A stretch of 11,987 nucleotides of DNA from Echinostoma caproni (Eukaryota > Platyhelminthes > Trematoda > Plagiorchiida > Echinostomatidae), in the NCBI GenBank assembly GCA_900618425.1, contig UZAN01057295.1, forward strand, positions 952 to 12,938, read 5' to 3'. The notes beneath the pieces are model-generated. The model was given only the letters and a program-made list of their open reading frames with translations, searched no databases and had not been told where the DNA came from. Both the position numbers and the translations under genes were made by a program. Of the stretch, positions 7,629-11,987 are shown piece after piece. How positions within the stretch are numbered: position 1 is the stretch's first letter; each line of letters starts with the position of its first letter.

Positions 7629-9177
7629 GTAACCAAATCGGTGTTCAGATATTACAACGTTTGTTTTAGGTTGACCGACGGGGATACAAGACTTTGGATT
7701 TTTGTGAATTCCCGATTTAATGCTTGACGCTTGGCAATCGATATTGATGGATGGTTAACACAACAAAAATCACTGTTATATGGAGTTTACATCAAGAATT
7801 AGTTGACAGAAAACGGTGCTATCCAATGAGAAAACAGCTATCATTTTGGATAGGACTGATACCTGAGTTAGAAATTAGTTTGTCAATGAGGCATAACACT
7901 CGTTCATCCAGAAGCAACGCATTCGTCGTAAACGCTGGGTAGTGAACTTCGGACGACAGGTCATTTATCCTTCCTTAATGAATTTTCGAATGAGTTGATT
8001 ACAGTTAAAACTAATCTATTCATGTTTAGATAAACACTGTATTTTTATTCATTAACCGTCTTCATCGATTTGGTGAACCTAGAAGGGGTTTACTGCCATA
8101 AAAGAGCTAAATGCACCAATCCGTGCCTTACTCAGCGTCACGATAACGAATGAAATAGGGAATATCTTCTGATCAAGGTTAGCCGAATAGTATCTTTGAA
8201 GAAAAACTGCGCTTTTAAGTAGTAGTCATTGATACCAACACTGAAAATTTACAGAACAGGATCGTGGAGAAAAGTGGTCAACCAGGAAATCTGCTCACCT
8301 CGGATGGACCATCGGTCGTGTCCGGANGGACCAAACAGTTCATTCCACAATTCCTCTTCTCGTTTCTTGTTCAAACTGTTACAGGGCAAGAGAGAATCGA
8401 AAGAAATGGTTAACATTTAGGTAGAAATTCGATGTCTGTCGTCATTCTGTGTCAACTGATAACCGTGAGGGATTTTGAATAAATCGGATACAGCTGAACA
8501 AATGCAATCACTCTGTCTTCGAATTCGGACCACGCAAGGACTAATTAGAGCGTTTTGCTCGCAAGGGAGATTATCAGGTTAACTAGCGGAAAAAACATAT
8601 GCGCAGAGAACTTTTCAATTATCGGACGAAAAGAAGTTGTACAAAATGAACGACCTAGTGATTCGTGCGTTTCGAATATGTATCAAATGAAGGTCATCTC
8701 GTACTAGGCAAAAAAGCAGAATTATTGTGCTCACCTCTCGGAAAGGCAAGGAATAAGGGGTTCCATGTGAAGTTACAAAACAAGTGACCAAATGTTGCAA
8801 GTATTCAATAGAAAATCATTTATGAGAAACCATTAATCGGCCTCTAATCAAGTTCTCTAGTCTAGTTAGTTTGATAAATAGTCTTGCAACTAGGCTTTCG
8901 GTTTATGATCCTAAACTAAGGGAGTTTACTGTGCAGTACCTTCTCACTATAACTAATTACTGTTTTCACTTTCAAAAATTCCTCAATCTTTGTTCTTGTC
9001 ATCACAATATATATATTTCTATATCAAATCGTTGGTTACTGGGATATCCATCAATATGTGTCATAATTGACTGGGTTCAGACTGTGTACCAAACAAAACG
9101 CAATGCAGCAATCTTAATATCAGAGAATAAGTTTTGTGATCTGTTCGTGGGTTTATTATAACTAGGTTGCCCTGGAC
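7629..9177. other. Stretch with no recognisable gene
   Basis: AT-rich, with one ambiguous base at 8327. Frames at 7751-7942, 8229-8420, 8615-8800 (minus) and 8871-9161 are short and match nothing I know. No repeat pair, RNA gene or transposon terminus was seen. Confidence 0.5.
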
Positions 9178-9545
9178 AAAGCAGGAGTTTTCGGCGAGCC
9201 AAAGTCTGACCCTCAAGGAACCGTAAAGTTGTTGGGGGGGGGGCGGTGTCCAGCTCATCGGACCTTATATCCTTCCGACGGTCAAAGTACCTAAGACATC
9301 TCGGGGGCCAATCGAGCCGGTGGCCAGTTCCCCAAACGAGGAAGGTATATGTTTGATTGCATGTGGTTTCGTACGTCATTTCTTGGTTGGTTTTTAATCC
9401 AACTATCAGTGGTACACAGACTCGATTATAGCCCTGGATGTTGGCCTTTCGTCTTCTCACTTTGTTGGAAAACACCTAAGCCACGGGAAGGCAGAGAGTC
9501 AGACTTCCCCAGCAGAGTTTATTTGAGACACTTGGTCGGAAAATA
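9178..9545. repeat. GC-richer block, candidate unclassified interspersed repeat
   Basis: Base composition rises abruptly after about 9178 and falls again after about 9545. The block contains a run of ten G (9234-9243). On the minus strand a 132-codon frame (9077-9475) crosses most of it, with a basic, tryptophan- and proline-containing middle (GHRLDWPPRCLRYFDRRKDI, then a PPP run from the G tract). I do not recognise a domain. The sharp composition change, in a window otherwise full of transposons, is the reason for calling it a candidate repeat; it could equally be a conserved single-copy or exonic segment. Confidence 0.3.
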
Positions 9546-11160
9546 GTATATTACTAATACTCAACCAATGGAGTGAACTCAACGTGAACGACAGTTAGTA
9601 TCCGTATTAGAACTAATCGACATATGGCGTTTCAGTCCACTGTACAGTGAATATATATGCCTATACTTCAGTCGAAATGTTCACTATTTCAATGGTGAAA
9701 AAAGGGGAAATCATCGGAGCTAATAATAACGAAAGTTTATTGCAAAGTGGTAGGTTTTCAAAAGACGTACGAGTTAGTCAGCTAAAAGGTTGCCCGGAAT
9801 GGGATAAGTGTGAATCACGTTATAGATGAATATGGGACCTGGTTATTCAATGGGAACAGCGGGTCCACAGATCAAGATTGAAAGGATGAATATGTTTAAG
9901 AATAACCTAACGGGGACAGGTTTTTACAACAGATTACATACTCTAATTCCATCAATAAAAATAAGCATTTGTTGCTATCAATTCCTCGTGTATTTCATTG
10001 GTGTCTGCAGTTCGGGTTGGAGCCAAACCAGTTCTGAGCAGTTTATTACGGGTTCTCGTATTTCTACATTCAGTACTATTCCGATTACCACAGAATTGTT
10101 CAATTAATTCAGATGGTGTATGTTTGGATTAACCCATTCCGTTTTTTCACAAGCTTTATTGATGATCGTGGGTGTGGGTTTCACTCCTTCGGAGATCAGG
10201 AATTCCCCAAAAATTAAATACATTTAAATGTTCTTTTTTCGGTCATTACATAGCTTACTTTTAGTTTTACTCCGAAAAACTGCTTTGAAATGATTGGTCA
10301 GGAGAAAATTTTCACTTACTTTATGCAAACAATTTCTCTGGTGAATCGGGTCTCATTAGGTTTCAGTCATGTATATTCTCGATGTGTGTTTTTTGAGGTG
10401 TGTTAAAATGCATTTAGCTTTTCAGTTCCCCTGAATGCCGCAAATCGAACGATTGTGATGTTCGGAACAAGTAAATAACTACCGAAAACTATACGCGTGT
10501 TTTTTCCAAGCTTAAATCTTAATTGCACCGTTAATAAACTAATGATAATTGTGAGGGTGTACTTTTACGAACGATTTATTATCCTTAGCACGTATGCAAA
10601 ACATTGTATTGTTTGAGTTACATTTGGGATTTTTACTCCTAGGAGTATCGCATGTTATGCAGAAGCACTGAAGTTGTACGAGATGTGCCAAATGATTTGA
10701 CGATACGGGCATATCGTTTAAATCTTCTCCAATCCACACGTGTTGCAGCATGCAACCCCACACCTCATTTCTTAACCAAGCTTTGCAGCATCAAACTTTA
10801 TAGAAAATAATTTTTTTCAACATTTGTTGACTTCAGAATATTCCGATACTTTTGATCTGACTCGCCTACTGCGGCGTGGCTAAATTTTGTGCGTTGAGGC
10901 TAAAGGATTACTGGTTTTTGGCTAAAGAAATGTAGGTCTTTTGTAAGTAATGGAAAGATTTTTGATGACCGACAAAGAGCACTGGACATTAGCTGTTTTG
11001 TCCTGTTTGGGAATCGTCAGCATTGTGCATACATTTTGTATCCCTGTAGGGACTCGAGGACTATCAACAGTGCCAGATGTTTGTGAACGATCAATTTTTT
11101 ATTCTAAAATGCTACTCTCAATTACCTAAACCATTAGCACAAAGTGATGATCGTCGACTG
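9546..11160. other. Stretch with no recognisable gene
   Basis: AT-rich. Frames at 9647-9829 and 9826-10107 (plus) follow one another in different frames, and the second starts with a Met/Gly-rich stretch (MNMGPGYSMGTAGPQIKIE); no family is recognised and no convincing splice pair was found. The minus-strand frame 10539-10763 looks like chance. A perfect palindrome lies at 10634-10647. Confidence 0.45.
10634..10647. repeat. Perfect 14-bp palindrome
   Basis: TACTCCTAGGAGTA is an exact inverted repeat with no spacer. No neighbouring gene suggests an operator role, and one such palindrome in 12 kb is only mildly unusual. Confidence 0.5.
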
Positions 11161-11162
11161 TA

Positions 11163-11196
11163 TAGCTCTGAGGTAAGGGTTTGAAGTTTCGACCCT
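11163..11196 (+). repeat. tRNA-like A/B-box motif, possible SINE fragment
   Basis: TAGCTCTGAGG (11163-11173) resembles a pol III A box, and GTTTCGACCCT (11186-11196) resembles the B box GGTTCGANNCC. The spacing is about 23 bases start to start, shorter than in a tRNA, and no cloverleaf forms, so this is not a tRNA gene. A decayed tRNA-derived SINE is one possibility, chance another. Confidence 0.15.
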
Positions 11197-11987
11197 CGAA
11201 AGTACCGCGTTTCATTCCTGGCAGGTATACAAAAGTGTTCTCTGCTGACATGTCCCAAACAAGACGAAACAGGTGCCAGTGTTCGTTGTCAAACCATCAA
11301 AAATCTTTCCATCGCTTACAAATGCTCTTGAATTATAATCACTGCTTTGGAAAAAATATCCTTATTTTAGTCAGTAAACCCAAAACTTGTACGAGCATTA
11401 TCAATTCATCAATTAACAGTAACCCTAAATAGAAAAGGGTATGGGTATCTCATTATGCAGCCAGCCCGGATAACCCCATTGAAAAAGATAGGTGACTCAC
11501 ATCGCTGGCGGTTCGAGTCGTCATATTCTCTAGCTAAATATATATAAATATATATACATATACTATATAAGTATGAAACAGCTGCTTTTCGTTGATATGT
11601 AAAACATTCAGAATAGATAACGTATGACTTTCTAGTTGCTTAACATCATACTATTCAAATGAATCAAAGAAAAAAATATCTGTCTGCGAATATTTCAGAT
11701 ATTGCACCTGGACATTAAAAGCCAACCTCAGTCTGATTGACGTCAGGGCAGTTGTTACGCCTCAACTGGCTGACGCATTTCAGAATAAGTTTCGGCGTGG
11801 TACAGAAATCTCGGTTGGCTGATGTCAATTTGAGACATCTATAGTTCGTGAATGATCGAGTGCATTCTCGCATAGTTTAGTATTTATTTATTGTGTAACA
11901 CTTTCGTATACCTAGCTCCCGTGAATCGCGCGATGTCAAAGCATTATGCCTTGGTGTACACACGCGAGCGCACTTACATCTACACAA
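11197..11987. other. Stretch with no recognisable gene, low-complexity AT tract
   Basis: An 83-codon frame at 11181-11432 matches nothing. A second B-box-like GGTTCGAGTC lies at about 11509-11518. A TA-rich low-complexity tract covers about 11536-11570. From about 11700 composition is more balanced, with a perfect CRE palindrome (11738-11745) and the 8-bp inverted pair AGCCAACC / GGTTGGCT around 11720 and 11813. None of this defines a gene. Confidence 0.4.

Noticed and set aside
11718..11830. Inverted pair AGCCAACC / GGTTGGCT with nearby TGACGTCA and TGATGTCAAT
   Set aside because: The second pair of arms is in the wrong order to extend the first stem, so no larger hairpin forms; 8 bp with an 85-base loop is weak.
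1..11987. Bacterial-type operons, CRISPR arrays, defence systems
   Set aside because: No gene packing, Shine-Dalgarno-led frames or regularly spaced repeats; the composition, microsatellites and fluke retrotransposon indicate a eukaryotic genome.

Overview
The window looks like non-coding, repeat-rich DNA from a eukaryotic nuclear genome, most probably a flatworm and specifically a digenean trematode. The lineage call rests mainly on one reverse-transcriptase C-terminus (minus strand, 5253-5528) whose wording (RMPxHRLPFRALFARAGQGW, KKRRGGQ, RLPGWGPRD, MAQNRxQWR) I know from the very abundant non-LTR retrotransposons of flukes. AT-rich composition, frequent stops in all frames, dinucleotide and trinucleotide microsatellites, single ambiguous bases (6096, 8327) and the absence of any bacterial-style gene packing agree with this. 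I found no complete host gene, no tRNA or rRNA gene and no CRISPR array. Most open frames of 60-100 codons look like chance.

Layout. Positions 1-147 are an open frame that enters from the left edge and ends at a TAA; it may be the tail of an exon but is unproven. Positions 148-1464 hold nothing recognisable. At 1465-1636 begins a dispersed repeat, directly followed by a decayed Tc1/mariner-type transposase C-terminus (1658-1801). A second copy of the same repeat, about 85% identical and in the same orientation, lies at 2848-3048 and has gained a GT microsatellite. Between them, on the minus strand near 2680-2800, is a possible faint trace of a non-LTR endonuclease. Positions 3049-4689 show nothing convincing.

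The best-supported structure is at 4690-7628. Two collinear, same-orientation copies of an LTR-like repeat (A about 4690-5867, B about 6751-7628) share at least seven short blocks in the same order. Copy B carries the kind of signals expected of a retroelement control region (a perfect CRE palindrome, two CCAAT boxes, an AT-rich TATA-like stretch, AATAAA) and a long TAC microsatellite. Copy A is split by a 493-bp, 5'-truncated non-LTR retrotransposon on the minus strand. That insert ends in an (AT)10 tail and is flanked by an exact 8-bp target-site duplication (AGATCAAG at 5029-5036 and 5530-5537). The order of events is therefore readable: the LTR-like repeat was there first, and the fluke retrotransposon inserted later.

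The right-hand part (7629-11987) is mostly featureless. Exceptions are a GC-richer block at about 9178-9545 with a 10-G run and a 132-codon antisense frame, a perfect 14-bp palindrome at 10634-10647, and two pol III B-box-like motifs near 11186 and 11509 that could be SINE remnants. No set of genes working together can be claimed. The biology here is layered transposition and decay, and I did not find a new system with functional genes.
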